64,000 nucleotides of DNA from Microbacter sp. GSS18 (GCA_029319145.1 CP119753.1:930001-994000); one strand, 5' to 3'; positions 36,149-45,567 are shown, counted from the first letter of the stretch. Numbers and translations: made by a program. Notes: a model not told the origin generated them from the sequence alone.

Positions 36149-36894
36149 CCGGGCGGCCCGGAGAGACCACGTTCGCCGCCGGGGGCGGCGAACCGTGGGG
36201 CTTCGCGCTCCAGGGCGAGGGCGGCGGGCGGCTGCATCTGCGACGCGTGGCGGGCGACGCCGTCGAGGAGGTGTGGTGGGTCGACGCGCTGTGCGGGCCG
36301 GCCGACGCGGCGGATCTGTCCATCCTCGGCGCCGCCGAGGGGCCGCTGCTGGACGTCGGCTGCGGTCCCGGTCGCATGGTGCGCGCCGCGGCTGCGAAGT
36401 CCTCGGCGGCGCTCGGGATCGACGTGTCGGCCGATGCGGTGTGGCGGGCGCGCGCGGCCGGAACGCCGGCGCTCGTCCGCTCGATCTTCGAGCGCCTGCC
36501 CCTGGAGGGGCGGTGGCGCACGGTGCTGCTGCTGGACGGGAACATCGGGATCGGCGGAGACCCCGACGCGCTGCTGCGCCGCTGTCGCGACCTGCTCGCC
36601 CCCGACGGGTTCGTGGTGATCGAGACCGCTGGGTCGGCGGACCTGGACGACCGGGCGGTGTTCACGGTGCACGACGACCACGGTCGCGTCAGCGCGCCGT
36701 TCGCGTGGGCGCGGATCGGCTGGGCGACCGCGGAGCGGTGCCTGGCCGCGGCCGGGTTCGACCGGTGCGAGCACTCGGTCGTGGCCGAGCGTCACATCGT
36801 GCGCGCCTGCCGCCCGCGCACGGACCCGACGACCACGGCCACGACGGCGACGCCGATGGCGACCAGCCAGCCGACGGCCAGCACCATCACGTAG
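36145..36894 (+). CDS. Class I SAM-dependent methyltransferase
   Basis: The 249-residue protein has the SAM-binding motif LLDVGCGPGRMV near residue 69, an acidic residue at the end of strand 2 (GIDVSADAV) and LLLDGNIGIGG near 130, followed by LLAPDGFVVIE. The substrate is unknown. The start GTG 36145 overlaps the DUF2064 stop. The last 35 residues are Thr/Ala-rich and are antisense to a membrane helix of the convergent gene (a 103-bp overlap), so the true functional end is probably near residue 222. Confidence 0.85.
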   Translation: MTGRPGETTFAAGGGEPWGFALQGEGGGRLHLRRVAGDAVEEVWWVDALCGPADAADLSILGAAEGPLLDVGCGPGRMVRAAAAKSSAALGIDVSADAVWRARAAGTPALVRSIFERLPLEGRWRTVLLLDGNIGIGGDPDALLRRCRDLLAPDGFVVIETAGSADLDDRAVFTVHDDHGRVSAPFAWARIGWATAERCLAAAGFDRCEHSVVAERHIVRACRPRTDPTTTATTATPMATSQPTASTIT

Positions 36895-37253
36895 TCGACG
36901 GTGTGGACCGTGTCGTTGCGGGGTCCGAGGAACCGCACGACGATCCCGGGCACGGCGATGAGGGAGCAGCATGCGGCCGTCACGAGCGCACTTCGCGCGA
37001 CGGCTGACGCTGCGGGTCCGATGCGTGAGGTGACCCGACGGCCGGTGAGCGCGATCGCGACCACGAGCGGCGCCAGGAGGCCGTCGTGGAGGACGATGGC
37101 GGCGAGCGCCCACGTGAGCACGCCGACGTAGTCGGCCGGAGGAATGGAGACGAGCGCCATGACGATCGCGGCGATGATGAGGGCGACACCGCACGCGCCG
37201 AGGACGATGCGCGCGATGTCGGTGCGCCGCAGCGGAGGGTCGACGATGATCAT
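36792..37253 (-). CDS. Small integral membrane protein, hypothetical
   Basis: ATG 37253 ([12 protein letters not shown]) overlaps the stop of the molybdopterin oxidoreductase gene by ATGA, so the two are translated together. The 153-residue protein has four predicted helices, at about 19-42, 48-70, 86-108 and 120-145. I see no catalytic motif. It may be a membrane partner of the oxidoreductase. Its 3' end overlaps the convergent methyltransferase by 103 bp. The hydrophobic pattern of the last helix argues that this reading frame is the constrained one there. Confidence 0.75.
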   Translation of the reverse strand: MIIVDPPLRRTDIARIVLGACGVALIIAAIVMALVSIPPADYVGVLTWALAAIVLHDGLLAPLVVAIALTGRRVTSRIGPAASAVARSALVTAACCSLIAVPGIVVRFLGPRNDTVHTVDYVMVLAVGWLVAIGVAVVAVVVGSVRGRQARTM

Positions 37254-38485
37254 GTCGTCACCTCGACGGCGCTCAGCCATTTGGTCTGGCGAACGCCCGG
37301 TCTGCCCGGCGCGATGACGCGTGCGGGATAGCCGTGCTCGATGTCGAGCGTCTCGCCGCCCAGCCGCAGCGCGATCAGTGACAGGGGATCGGAGACGTAC
37401 TCGTGGCGCATGCGCGACGTCGCGAACGCGCCGCGCGTCTGCAGGCTCGTGAAGCGCACATCGCTGTCCGGGCCTGCTCCGACGAGCGCGATGACGTCCT
37501 GCACGCGGACGCCGGTCCATACGGCGTTCTGACTCCACCCCTCCACACACGCGATCGGAAGCTCCACGGTGTGCTGCGGCATCGACCGCAGATCCATCAG
37601 CGACAGGTCGGCGGAACCGTCGGGGCCCACGACCGTCAGACGCCATTCCGGCGAGCGGGCGGAGGCGATGACGCCGGCCTCCGCGGCGGTCCGGTTGACC
37701 GGAAGCCCCTGCGGGCCGATGCCCGGACGGCGCGGAGCGAGCACGGCGAGCGGGGCGAGCGGGGCGACGGTCTGCCCGGCCGTGGCGAGCGCGACGACGC
37801 CCGCCGCGGAGCCGACGGCGATGAGCGCGCCGCGCCGCGACACGCCCTCGGCGACGGTCGGCTGCCGCTCGGTGTCGGGATCGGGCGCGTCGGGCCACGT
37901 CCGCGGCTCGGTCGGTTCGTCCTCGGAGGATCCGTCCGGGCGACGACGCCAGTACGCCTGAATGAGCGGGAGCTTGATTCCGATGTGGAGGATCATCGCC
38001 CCCACCAGCACCCACGCGAGCACGAAGTGCACAGCGCGGAACGAGAAGGGGAACGGATACCACTGGGCGATGTTCATCACCCCGAGCGCCACCTCGAGCA
38101 CGGCGGCACCGACGAGCAGGGCGATCGAGCCCCGCTCGAGCAGCGTGACCGGCCCCGAGACGGGCGGCCACGCGAACAGGCGCGGATACACGCTCCAGAG
38201 CTTTCCCAGCAGCACGGGGATGAGCGCGAGGCCCGTGATGACGTGCAGTCCCTGGGTCACGCGATACAGGTGGACCGGGCGCGGGAGAAGCGGCAGCCAG
38301 TCCAGCGGGTTCTGCAGCACGTGGCTGTAGAGGCCGGTGGCGAAGCACACGATCAGCATCACACCCAGCACCCGGCCGAGCACGACCGTCGTGCGGGTTC
38401 GGCGCCCCGGTGTGCGGGTGCGTGCCCGGGCGGCGCCGAACGCGCGCTCCAGCCGATCGGAGGCACGTGCGGTGAGACTGGCCAT
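37250..38485 (-). CDS. Molybdopterin-dependent oxidoreductase with N-terminal cytochrome b-like membrane domain
   Basis: The 411-residue protein has a basic N-terminus and about four helices at residues 30-175. These contain His residues in [27 protein letters not shown] and ILHIGIK, as in b-type cytochromes. A second basic-hydrophobic segment follows ([14 protein letters not shown] near 200). The C-terminal sulfite-oxidase-type Mo domain then has [18 protein letters not shown] near 310, with a Cys that would ligate Mo, and [23 protein letters not shown] at the end. A fused electron-transfer membrane domain suggests quinone coupling at the membrane. The substrate is unknown. Confidence 0.87.
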   Translation of the reverse strand: MASLTARASDRLERAFGAARARTRTPGRRTRTTVVLGRVLGVMLIVCFATGLYSHVLQNPLDWLPLLPRPVHLYRVTQGLHVITGLALIPVLLGKLWSVYPRLFAWPPVSGPVTLLERGSIALLVGAAVLEVALGVMNIAQWYPFPFSFRAVHFVLAWVLVGAMILHIGIKLPLIQAYWRRRPDGSSEDEPTEPRTWPDAPDPDTERQPTVAEGVSRRGALIAVGSAAGVVALATAGQTVAPLAPLAVLAPRRPGIGPQGLPVNRTAAEAGVIASARSPEWRLTVVGPDGSADLSLMDLRSMPQHTVELPIACVEGWSQNAVWTGVRVQDVIALVGAGPDSDVRFTSLQTRGAFATSRMRHEYVSDPLSLIALRLGGETLDIEHGYPARVIAPGRPGVRQTKWLSAVEVTT

Positions 38486-38569
38486 GACTCCAGGCAACAC
38501 CCGATCGGGGCCGCAGATCCTTACAGTCCGCGGATGCCGTGGCGTCCGCCCGTTCGCGACCGGGGCGGC

Positions 38570-38575
38570 GATAAT
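38570..38575 (+). promoter_or_regulatory. -10 box (GATAAT) for recO-uppS
   Basis: GATAAT ends 6 nt before GTG 38582. The first base departs from TANNNT, but the spacing matches the other leaderless genes. Confidence 0.5.
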
Positions 38576-38581
38576 CGAGGG

Positions 38582-39316
38582 GTGCCCACCTACCGTGACG
38601 AAGCCGTGGTCCTGCGCACCCACAAGCTGGGCGAGGCGGACCGCATCGTCACCATGCTCTCGCGCCGCCACGGCAAGGTCCGCGCGGTCGCCAAGGGCGT
38701 TCGGCGCACCGGCTCGCGGTTCGGCTCCCGCCTCGAGCCGTTCATGGTCGCGGACGTGCTGCTGTACGAGGGCCGCAGCCTCGACATCGTCCAGCAGGCC
38801 GACTCGCTGGGCGCGTACGGCGCGGACATCGTCGTGGACTACGACCGGTACACCGCGGCGAGCGCCATGGTCGAGACCGCCGATCGGCTCAACGAGGCCG
38901 AGGCGACTCCCCAGCAGTACCTGCTGCTCGTGGGCGGACTGAGATCGCTTTCGCGGGGCGAGCACGGCGCCCGCAGCATCCTGGACTCCTACCTGCTGCG
39001 CGCCATGGCGCTGTCGGGCTGGGCTCCCGCGCTGACCGGCTGTGCGCGGTGCGGCGCGACGGGAGCCCACACCTCGTTCGTCGCCCAGCTGGGCGGCATG
39101 GTGTGCGCGGACTGCGCACCGGCCGGATCGGCACGCGTCGACGATGCCACGGCGGGCCTGCTCACCGCGCTCATGGCGGGGGAGTGGGATATCGTCGACG
39201 GCGCGTCGCCGCGCGCGACCGCCGCCGCGTCGGGCCTCATCGCCGCGTACGCGCAGTGGCACCTCGAGCGCGGCATCCGCTCGCTCTCCCACGTCTCATC
39301 GGAGCCATCGCGATGA
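38582..39316 (+). CDS. recO: DNA repair protein RecO
   Basis: RecO loads RecA on SSB-coated DNA with RecR. The 244-residue protein starts [29 protein letters not shown], the standard N-terminal OB-fold sequence, with [23 protein letters not shown] near 32. The C-terminal zinc-finger-like region has CARCG near 153 and CADC near 177. GTG 38582 has a -10 6 nt upstream. It overlaps uppS by ATGA; recO-uppS coupling is common in Actinobacteria. Confidence 0.95.
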   Translation: MPTYRDEAVVLRTHKLGEADRIVTMLSRRHGKVRAVAKGVRRTGSRFGSRLEPFMVADVLLYEGRSLDIVQQADSLGAYGADIVVDYDRYTAASAMVETADRLNEAEATPQQYLLLVGGLRSLSRGEHGARSILDSYLLRAMALSGWAPALTGCARCGATGAHTSFVAQLGGMVCADCAPAGSARVDDATAGLLTALMAGEWDIVDGASPRATAAASGLIAAYAQWHLERGIRSLSHVSSEPSR

Positions 39317-40128
39317 CCCCCAAGCCCTACACCCACCGCGACGCCGTGCCGTACCGGCCCATCGACTGGACCGGCGTGCATCCGCCCGCCTTTCCGCGCG
39401 GAGGCGTTCCGAATCACATCGCGATCGTCATGGACGGCAACGGCCGCTGGGCGAACCGGCGCGGCCTCACGCGGGTCGAGGGGCATAAGGCCGGCGAGGA
39501 GGTGCTGCTGGACGTCGTCGCCGGAGCGATCCAGGCCGGCGTCAAGCACCTGAGCGTCTACGCCTTCTCGACGGAGAACTGGGCCCGTTCCCCCGACGAG
39601 GTCCGGTTCCTGATGGGCTACAACCGGGACGTCCTGCACCGGCGACGCGATCAGCTGAACGAGTGGGGGGTCCGCGTGCGCTGGGCCGGCCGCAAGCCCC
39701 GGCTGTGGGGCTCGGTGATCAAGGAGCTGCAGTTCGCCGAGCAGCTCACGCGCGACAACGACGTGATGACCCTCACGATGTGCATCAACTACGGCGGTCG
39801 CGTCGAGCTCGTCGACGCGATGCGCTCGATCGGACAGCAGATCGCCGCCGGGAGCCTCAAGCCCTCGGCGGTGACCGAGAAGCTGATCCGTCGGAACCTC
39901 TATCAGCCGGACATGCCCGACGTCGATCTGTTCATCCGCTCCAGCGGCGAGCAGCGGACCTCGAACTTCCTGCTGTGGGAGTCGGCGTACGCCGAGTTCG
40001 TCTTCCTCGACACGCTGTGGCCCGACTTCTCGCGCACCGACCTGTGGCAGGCGATAGCGCTCTACCTCGATCGGGACCGGCGCTTCGGCGGCGCCGTCGA
40101 CACCCCGGACAGCCCCGCCGGCAGCTGA
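39313..40128 (+). CDS. uppS: Isoprenyl (undecaprenyl) diphosphate synthase
   Basis: This cis-prenyltransferase makes the lipid carrier for cell-wall synthesis. The 271-residue protein has [17 protein letters not shown] near 36-52 with the catalytic Asp, [22 protein letters not shown] near 75, and the C-terminal [27 protein letters not shown] near 208. Length is slightly long for the family because of a 33-residue N-terminal extension. Chain length (C50 versus C55) cannot be told. A small CCCGA/TCGGG hairpin follows near 40144-40156. Confidence 0.95.
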   Translation: MTPKPYTHRDAVPYRPIDWTGVHPPAFPRGGVPNHIAIVMDGNGRWANRRGLTRVEGHKAGEEVLLDVVAGAIQAGVKHLSVYAFSTENWARSPDEVRFLMGYNRDVLHRRRDQLNEWGVRVRWAGRKPRLWGSVIKELQFAEQLTRDNDVMTLTMCINYGGRVELVDAMRSIGQQIAAGSLKPSAVTEKLIRRNLYQPDMPDVDLFIRSSGEQRTSNFLLWESAYAEFVFLDTLWPDFSRTDLWQAIALYLDRDRRFGGAVDTPDSPAGS

Positions 40129-40345
40129 CCCCGGCGGCCGTGTCCCGACGATCGGGCACCACGGCGGGCGACGGATACGACAGGTCCGGGCGGCGGCGGG
40201 ACGATCGAACAGACCTCCCCTCCGGCAGACCGTGCGTGGTCGCATCCGAACGACGCGCCCCGGTGTTCCGGCCCTCGGACGCCGGCGACGCACCCTTCTG
40301 CCCCGACCTCTCTCCACATCGGGCTCCCGCCCAGGCGGGTTCTGG

Positions 40346-40351
40346 GACAAT
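40346..40351 (+). promoter_or_regulatory. -10 box (GACAAT) for dusB-dgt-dnaG
   Basis: GACAAT ends 6 nt before ATG 40358. A CCCGCC/GGCGGG hairpin (40326-40339) lies just upstream. The rest of the 229-bp gap after uppS shows no gene. Confidence 0.45.
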
Positions 40352-40357
40352 GGGGCG

Positions 40358-41524
40358 ATGTCCACTGCCCTCGCACCCGCCCGCACCCTGCGCATCGGCC
40401 CGATCGAGCTCGATGCGCCCGTCGTGCTCGCGCCGATGGCGGGCATCACGAACACCGCCTTCCGGCGCCTGTGCCGCGAGTACGGGGCCGGGCTGTACGT
40501 CAGCGAGATGATCACGTCGCGTGCGCTCGTCGAGCGCAACGCCACGACGATGCGGCTGATCACGCATCACGAGTCCGAGACGCCCCGCTCGATCCAGCTG
40601 TACGGCGTCGACCCTGCGACCGTCGAGTCCGCGGTGCGCGTGCTGGTCGAGGAGGACCGTGCCGATCACATCGACCTGAACTTCGGCTGCCCCGTGCCCA
40701 AGGTCACCCGCAAGGGCGGCGGTGCTGCCCTGCCGTGGAAGCTCGAGCTGTTCCGCGACATCGTGACCCGCGCCGCGCGCGCGGCCGGCGACATCCCGCT
40801 GACGGTCAAGATGCGCAAGGGCATCGACGCCGACCACCTGACGTACCTCGATGCCGGGCGCATCGCCGAGGACGCCGGGGTCGCCGCCGTCGCGCTGCAT
40901 GCGCGGACGGCGGCGGAGTTCTACTCGGGCCAGGCGGACTGGTCGGCGATCGCGACCCTCAAGCAGGCCGTCACGAGCATCCCGGTGCTCGGCAACGGCG
41001 ACATCTGGTCCGCGGCCGACGCCGAGCGGATGATGGCCGAGACCGGCTGCGACGGCGTCGTCGTCGGGCGCGGGTGCCTCGGCCGCCCGTGGCTGTTCGG
41101 CGACCTCGCCCGCACCCTCGGTGCCCTCGGTGCCGCCCCGGGCGAGCCCGTCGACGCGACGCTGGGCTTCGTCGCCCGCGCGTTCCGGCGCCACGCCGAG
41201 CTGCTGGTGGAGTTCTTCGACGACGAGGGCCGCGGCTGCCGCGACATCCGCAAGCACGTCGCGTGGTACTTCAAGGGCTACCCCGTCGGCGGCGACACGC
41301 GAGCGCGTCTGGCGACCGCATCGAGCCTGGCCGAGATCGACGAGATCCTGGCCACGCTCGACCTCGACGCGCCGTACCCCGGTGCTGCGGCCGAAGGCCA
41401 GCGCGGACGCGCCGGCACGCCCAAGCGCCCGGCGCTCCCGCACGGGTGGCTGGAGTCGCGCGACCTGGGCGCGGAGGCGTCGACGGCCATGTGCGAGGCG
41501 GAGCTCGACCACAGTGGCGGGTGA
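40358..41524 (+). CDS. dusB: tRNA-dihydrouridine synthase DusB
   Basis: DusB reduces uridines in the tRNA D-loop using FMN and NADPH. The 388-residue protein has VVLAPMAGITNTAFRRLCREYG near 22-43, IDLNFGCPVPKVTRKGGGAALPW near 110 (with the catalytic Cys), VKMRKGID near 150, HARTAAEFYSG near 180 and GNGDIWSAADA near 210. The C-terminal RNA-binding domain has RKHVAWYFKGYP. The ATG at 40358 has a -10 6 nt upstream. It overlaps dgt by 11 nt. Confidence 0.95.
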   Translation: MSTALAPARTLRIGPIELDAPVVLAPMAGITNTAFRRLCREYGAGLYVSEMITSRALVERNATTMRLITHHESETPRSIQLYGVDPATVESAVRVLVEEDRADHIDLNFGCPVPKVTRKGGGAALPWKLELFRDIVTRAARAAGDIPLTVKMRKGIDADHLTYLDAGRIAEDAGVAAVALHARTAAEFYSGQADWSAIATLKQAVTSIPVLGNGDIWSAADAERMMAETGCDGVVVGRGCLGRPWLFGDLARTLGALGAAPGEPVDATLGFVARAFRRHAELLVEFFDDEGRGCRDIRKHVAWYFKGYPVGGDTRARLATASSLAEIDEILATLDLDAPYPGAAAEGQRGRAGTPKRPALPHGWLESRDLGAEASTAMCEAELDHSGG

Positions 41525-42866
41525 GTCCCGCTCGTCGGGGGCGGCGACGTGGCGACCCGACGGCTACGACGACCGGGATGCCGAGCGCTTCGGCGCCGAG
41601 CGGCATCGCTCACAGCGGGACGACTTCGCGCGCGATCGCGCTCGGGTGCTGCACTCCGCGGCGCTGCGGCGGCTCGCCGCCAAGACGCAGGTGCTCAGCC
41701 CCGCCTCCCCGGCGGACTTCGCACGCAACCGCCTCACGCACTCGCTCGAGGTCGCGCAGGTCGGCCGTGAACTGGCCACCGCGCTCGATCTCGCGGCGGA
41801 CGTCGTCGACACCGCGTGCCTCAGCCATGACCTCGGGCATCCGCCCTTCGGCCACAACGGCGAGCGCGCTCTCAACGACTGGGCCGAGGACATCGGCGGC
41901 TTCGAGGGGAATGCGCAGACCTTGCGGATCGTGTCGCGGCTCGAGCCGAAAGTGATCGGCGAGGACGGCACGAGCCTGGGACTCAACCTCACCCGCGCCA
42001 GCCTCGACGCCACGTGCAAGTATCCGTGGACGAGCGAGCATCCGCTCCCCGATCCCGGCGGCCGGCTCAAGTACGGCGTGTACCCCGACGACGAGGCTGT
42101 CTTCCGGTGGATGCGCCAGGACGCACCCGGTCGTGTGCGCTGCATCGAAGCCGAGGTCATGGACCTCTCGGACGACATCGCGTACTCGGTGCACGACTTC
42201 GAGGACGCCATCATGAACGGCTATCTCGATCCGGCGCTTCTGGCCGACCCCGCCGAGCACGAGGCGCTGCTCGACGCCATCCAGTCCTGGGTCGGATTCG
42301 ACTTCGCCCGCGACGAGCTCGCCGACTCGCTCTACCGTCTGATGCGGATGCCAGTGTGGATCGACCGGTTCGACGGCTCTCGGCCGGCGCTGGCCGGCCT
42401 CAAGAACCTCACCAGCGACCTCATCGGGCGCTTCGCGCGGGCCGCGACACACGCGACCCGTGAGTCGTACGCGACTCCGTCGCTCACGCGCTACCGTGCC
42501 CATGTGGTCGTCCCGCGCGTCATCGAGGCCGAGATGGCCGTGCTCAAGGGGATCATCGGCGCGGTGGTCGTCTCGATCGACGGCCGCAAGGAGCTCTACA
42601 AGGAGCAGCGGCGCGTCCTCAAGCGGCTGGCGACGGCCCTGTGGGAGCGGCCCGGAGAGCTCGATGCCATCCACGGCGCGGACTTCCGGGCGGCCGAGTC
42701 CGATCGTGACCGGCGGCGTGTCGTCGTCGACCAGGTGGCGAGCCTGACCGATCAGCTCGCCATCTCATGGCACGGTCGTCTCGTGGGCGATGTCGATGCG
42801 GCCTCCCTCGGCATCTGGGCGCCGGGAGCCAGACCCGGCCCCTCCGTGCGCGCCGAGGTCGGCTGA
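41514..42866 (+). CDS. dgt: Deoxyguanosinetriphosphate triphosphohydrolase-like protein
   Basis: dGTPases cleave dGTP to deoxyguanosine and triphosphate. The 450-residue HD-domain protein has RNRLTHSLEVAQVGREL with His76, ACLSHDLGHPPFGHNGE with His105-Asp106, and a later VMDLSDDIAYSVHDFEDA metal motif near 215. I chose GTG 41514, which overlaps dusB by 11 nt. The gene joins dnaG by TGATG (1-nt overlap). The dusB-dgt-dnaG order is a known actinobacterial arrangement. Confidence 0.93.
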   Translation: MAGESRSSGAATWRPDGYDDRDAERFGAERHRSQRDDFARDRARVLHSAALRRLAAKTQVLSPASPADFARNRLTHSLEVAQVGRELATALDLAADVVDTACLSHDLGHPPFGHNGERALNDWAEDIGGFEGNAQTLRIVSRLEPKVIGEDGTSLGLNLTRASLDATCKYPWTSEHPLPDPGGRLKYGVYPDDEAVFRWMRQDAPGRVRCIEAEVMDLSDDIAYSVHDFEDAIMNGYLDPALLADPAEHEALLDAIQSWVGFDFARDELADSLYRLMRMPVWIDRFDGSRPALAGLKNLTSDLIGRFARAATHATRESYATPSLTRYRAHVVVPRVIEAEMAVLKGIIGAVVVSIDGRKELYKEQRRVLKRLATALWERPGELDAIHGADFRAAESDRDRRRVVVDQVASLTDQLAISWHGRLVGDVDAASLGIWAPGARPGPSVRAEVG

Positions 42867-44719
42867 TGCCGGGCCGGATACGCCAGGCCGATGTCGAAGA
42901 GGTCAAGGCCCGCACCGACATCGCCGACATCATCGGCGAGCGTGTCGCGCTCAAGCCCGCCGGCGTCGGGTCGATGAAGGGACTGTGCCCGTTCCACGAC
43001 GAGCGCAGCCCGAGCTTCAACGTCCGTCCGCAGGCCGGCTTCTACCACTGCTTCGGCTGCGGTGAATCCGGCGACGTCTACTCGTTCCTGCGGGCGATGG
43101 ACCACGTGACCTTCACCGAGGCCGTCGAGAGGCTCGCCGGGCGCATCGGCTACACGCTCAACTACGAGGACGGGGGAGCGGCCCCGGACGGCACCGGTCG
43201 CGCCCGTCTGTACGCGGCGAACTCCGCCGCGGCGGAGTTCTACCGCGGTCAGCTGTCGTCGCCCGAGGCCGAGACCGCGCGCCGGTTCCTGGGCGAACGC
43301 GGCTTCGACGCCGGCGCGGCCGCGCATTTCGGCGTCGGCTACGCGCCCAAGGGCTGGTCGGCCCTCCACACGGCGCTGCGCGGCCAGGGGTTCTCCGACG
43401 AGGAGCTCAGCGCGGCCGGGCTCGTGTCGCAGGGTCAGCGCGGCGTGTACGACCGCTTCCGCGGTCGTGTGATCTGGCCGATCCGCGACGTGACGGGTCA
43501 GGTGATCGGCTTCGGCGCTCGGCGTCTGTACGACGACGACAAGGGTCCGAAGTACCTCAACACCCCCGAGACCACGATCTACCGCAAGGCCCAGGTGCTG
43601 TACGGGCTCGATCTCGCCAAGCGCGCGGTCTCACGGGAGCACCGCGTCGTGGTCGTCGAAGGCTACACCGATGTCATGGCCTGCCACCTGGCCGGCGTGA
43701 CCACCGCCATCGCGACGTGCGGCACGGCGTTCGGGTCCGACCACATCACTGTGCTGCGCCGCGTCATGGGGGACGATTCCGCCGCGGGCGAGGTCGTGTT
43801 CACGTTCGACCCGGATGCGGCGGGCCAGAAGGCGGCGCTGCGGGCGTTCGCCGATGCCAAGCGGTTCAATGCGCAGACGTATGTCGCGACCGGGCCCGAG
43901 GGCCTGGACCCGTGCGATCTGCGTCTCGCCCGCGGCGACGCGGCGGTGCGCGGTCTTGTGGAGCAGAAGACCCCGATGGTCGAGTTCGTGCTCGATCAGC
44001 GCATCAGCGGGTACGACCTCGCGAGCGTCGAGGGCCGTGTCGGCGCTCTGCGGCAGTCCGCGCCCGTCGTGGCCGAGCTGCGTGATCCGCTGCTGCAGCC
44101 GGAGTACGTCCGCGTCCTTGCGCGGCGCCTGGGCATGGACACCGAGGACGTGCGTCGCGAGGTGGAGAGGGCTGGCCGCGCCGAGAACCGACGTCCGGCA
44201 CCCACGCCGCGTCCGGGACCGGACGAGCCCGCTCCCGAGCCTGTGGCGCGGGTGACCCTCGCGGGGCTCCCGCGCACGGCCGAGGTCTCGCTCGAGCGCG
44301 ACGCGCTCATGGGCTTCCTGCAGTTCGGACACCGGCTCGACCGGGAGCTGGTGAGTCGTGCGCTGGCGCACCCCTTCCGTCATCCCGCACTCGAGGCCGT
44401 CCGTCGGGCGGTCGCCGACGCGGGCGACCTGGAGCGCGCGGGCTGGGCCACCGAGGCGGTCGCCGCCGTGCGTGAACCGTATCGGTCGCTGGGCGGCGAG
44501 CTGCTGGCTGCGGACTTCCCGGCGCTCACCGACGCCGAGGCGGTGGCCTCGACGGCGGATCTCGCGCGACGGCTGCTGCTGCGCGCTCTCGACTCCGAGA
44601 AGTCCGAACTGCTCGGCGCGGTGCAGCGCGTGCCCGCCGACTCCGAGGAGGGGCGCCGGATCCGGGTGCGTCTGCGGCAGCTCGACCAGGAGCGCCAGCA
44701 GATCATCGCCGACCGCTGA
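42866..44719 (+). CDS. dnaG: DNA primase
   Basis: DnaG makes RNA primers at the replication fork. The 617-residue protein has the CHC2 zinc ribbon (Cys41, His44, Cys62, Cys65 in CPFHDERSPSF...YHCFGCG). The core carries VYDRFRGRVIWPIRD near 194 and ARRLYDDDKGPKYLNTPET. The Toprim motifs VVVVEGYTDVMA near 260 and FDPDAAGQKA near 312 follow, and then a C-terminal helicase-binding region. The ATG at 42866 shares a base with the dgt stop. All catalytic parts are intact. Confidence 0.97.
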   Translation: MPGRIRQADVEEVKARTDIADIIGERVALKPAGVGSMKGLCPFHDERSPSFNVRPQAGFYHCFGCGESGDVYSFLRAMDHVTFTEAVERLAGRIGYTLNYEDGGAAPDGTGRARLYAANSAAAEFYRGQLSSPEAETARRFLGERGFDAGAAAHFGVGYAPKGWSALHTALRGQGFSDEELSAAGLVSQGQRGVYDRFRGRVIWPIRDVTGQVIGFGARRLYDDDKGPKYLNTPETTIYRKAQVLYGLDLAKRAVSREHRVVVVEGYTDVMACHLAGVTTAIATCGTAFGSDHITVLRRVMGDDSAAGEVVFTFDPDAAGQKAALRAFADAKRFNAQTYVATGPEGLDPCDLRLARGDAAVRGLVEQKTPMVEFVLDQRISGYDLASVEGRVGALRQSAPVVAELRDPLLQPEYVRVLARRLGMDTEDVRREVERAGRAENRRPAPTPRPGPDEPAPEPVARVTLAGLPRTAEVSLERDALMGFLQFGHRLDRELVSRALAHPFRHPALEAVRRAVADAGDLERAGWATEAVAAVREPYRSLGGELLAADFPALTDAEAVASTADLARRLLLRALDSEKSELLGAVQRVPADSEEGRRIRVRLRQLDQERQQIIADR

Positions 44720-44778
44720 GCGCGTCGATGGTCCGTGTCGAAGTGGCGCTCGGGCCGCGGTCACGGCAGGATGAGCTC

Positions 44779-45567
44779 ATGCCCCGACGAAGCGAGCCAG
44801 ACGTGGCGATCCGCGCGACCGACCTCTCGATCGCCCGCGCGTCGCGGGGCGCTTCGGACGAGAGGGTCGTCGACGGCGTCTCCTTCGTCCTCCCGCACGC
44901 GCAAGCGCTGGCCGTTCTCGGGCCGACCGGTTCGGGCAAGTCCACGCTCGCGGCCGTGCTGGCCGGAGCGGCCGGAGACGGCATCGCCGTCGTGGGCGGT
45001 GATGCCGAGGCACTCGGCGTCTCGGTGCGGCGCCCCGGGCGCGCCCACCGCTATCTCACGTACGCGACCGGCTATCTCCCGCAGTCGGCGGGCGCGAAGC
45101 TGCCCGCGCGGCTGACGGTGTCGGAGGCGATCTCCGAGCCCATCACGAGTCGCGACTCGCGCGTGAATCAGCGGGCGCTCTCCATTCGCGTGGCCGCTCT
45201 GCTCGACGAGCTCATGCTGCCGCTGGGAAGCGCCGCCAAGTATCCCTACGAACTCAGCGCGGGCATGCGTCAGCGCGTGGCGATCGCCCGCGCGCTCGTC
45301 CTCCAGCCTCGGCTCTTCGTCGCGGACGAGCCGTTCGCGAATCTCGACATCGAGGTCCACCAGGCCGCACGCGATGCCCTGCTGCGGCGGCGCCGCGACG
45401 TCGGGATGTCCGCCCTCATCGTCACGAACGACACCGCCGCGGTGCGCGAACTCGACGCCGACGTCCTGGTCCTGCGCAACGGGCACCCGGTCGCATACGG
45501 GCACAGCACCGACGATCTGCTGTGGACGCCCAGCGGGGATGCCGATCCGCGGCTCATAGCCTCCTGA
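44779..45567 (+). CDS. Orphan ABC transporter ATPase
   Basis: The 262-residue protein has Walker A GPTGSGKST near residue 48, the Q-loop (TGYLPQSAGAKLPARLTVSEAI near 97), the signature LSAGMRQRVAIARAL near 155-169, and Walker B LFVADEPFANLD near 176 with a degenerate switch (IVTNDTAAV, Asp where His is usual). The pattern resembles oligopeptide/nickel (Dpp/Opp) ATPases. ATG 44779 with AGGATGAG upstream is preferred over the GTG-like codon at 44728. No permease or binding-protein gene is adjacent, so its partner is unknown. Confidence 0.85.
   Translation: MPRRSEPDVAIRATDLSIARASRGASDERVVDGVSFVLPHAQALAVLGPTGSGKSTLAAVLAGAAGDGIAVVGGDAEALGVSVRRPGRAHRYLTYATGYLPQSAGAKLPARLTVSEAISEPITSRDSRVNQRALSIRVAALLDELMLPLGSAAKYPYELSAGMRQRVAIARALVLQPRLFVADEPFANLDIEVHQAARDALLRRRRDVGMSALIVTNDTAAVRELDADVLVLRNGHPVAYGHSTDDLLWTPSGDADPRLIAS

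Noticed and set aside
30918..38485. The accessory block as a mobile island.
   Set aside because: No integrase, transposase, tRNA boundary, direct-repeat ends or clear base-composition change was seen; it looks like ordinary chromosomal accessory content.
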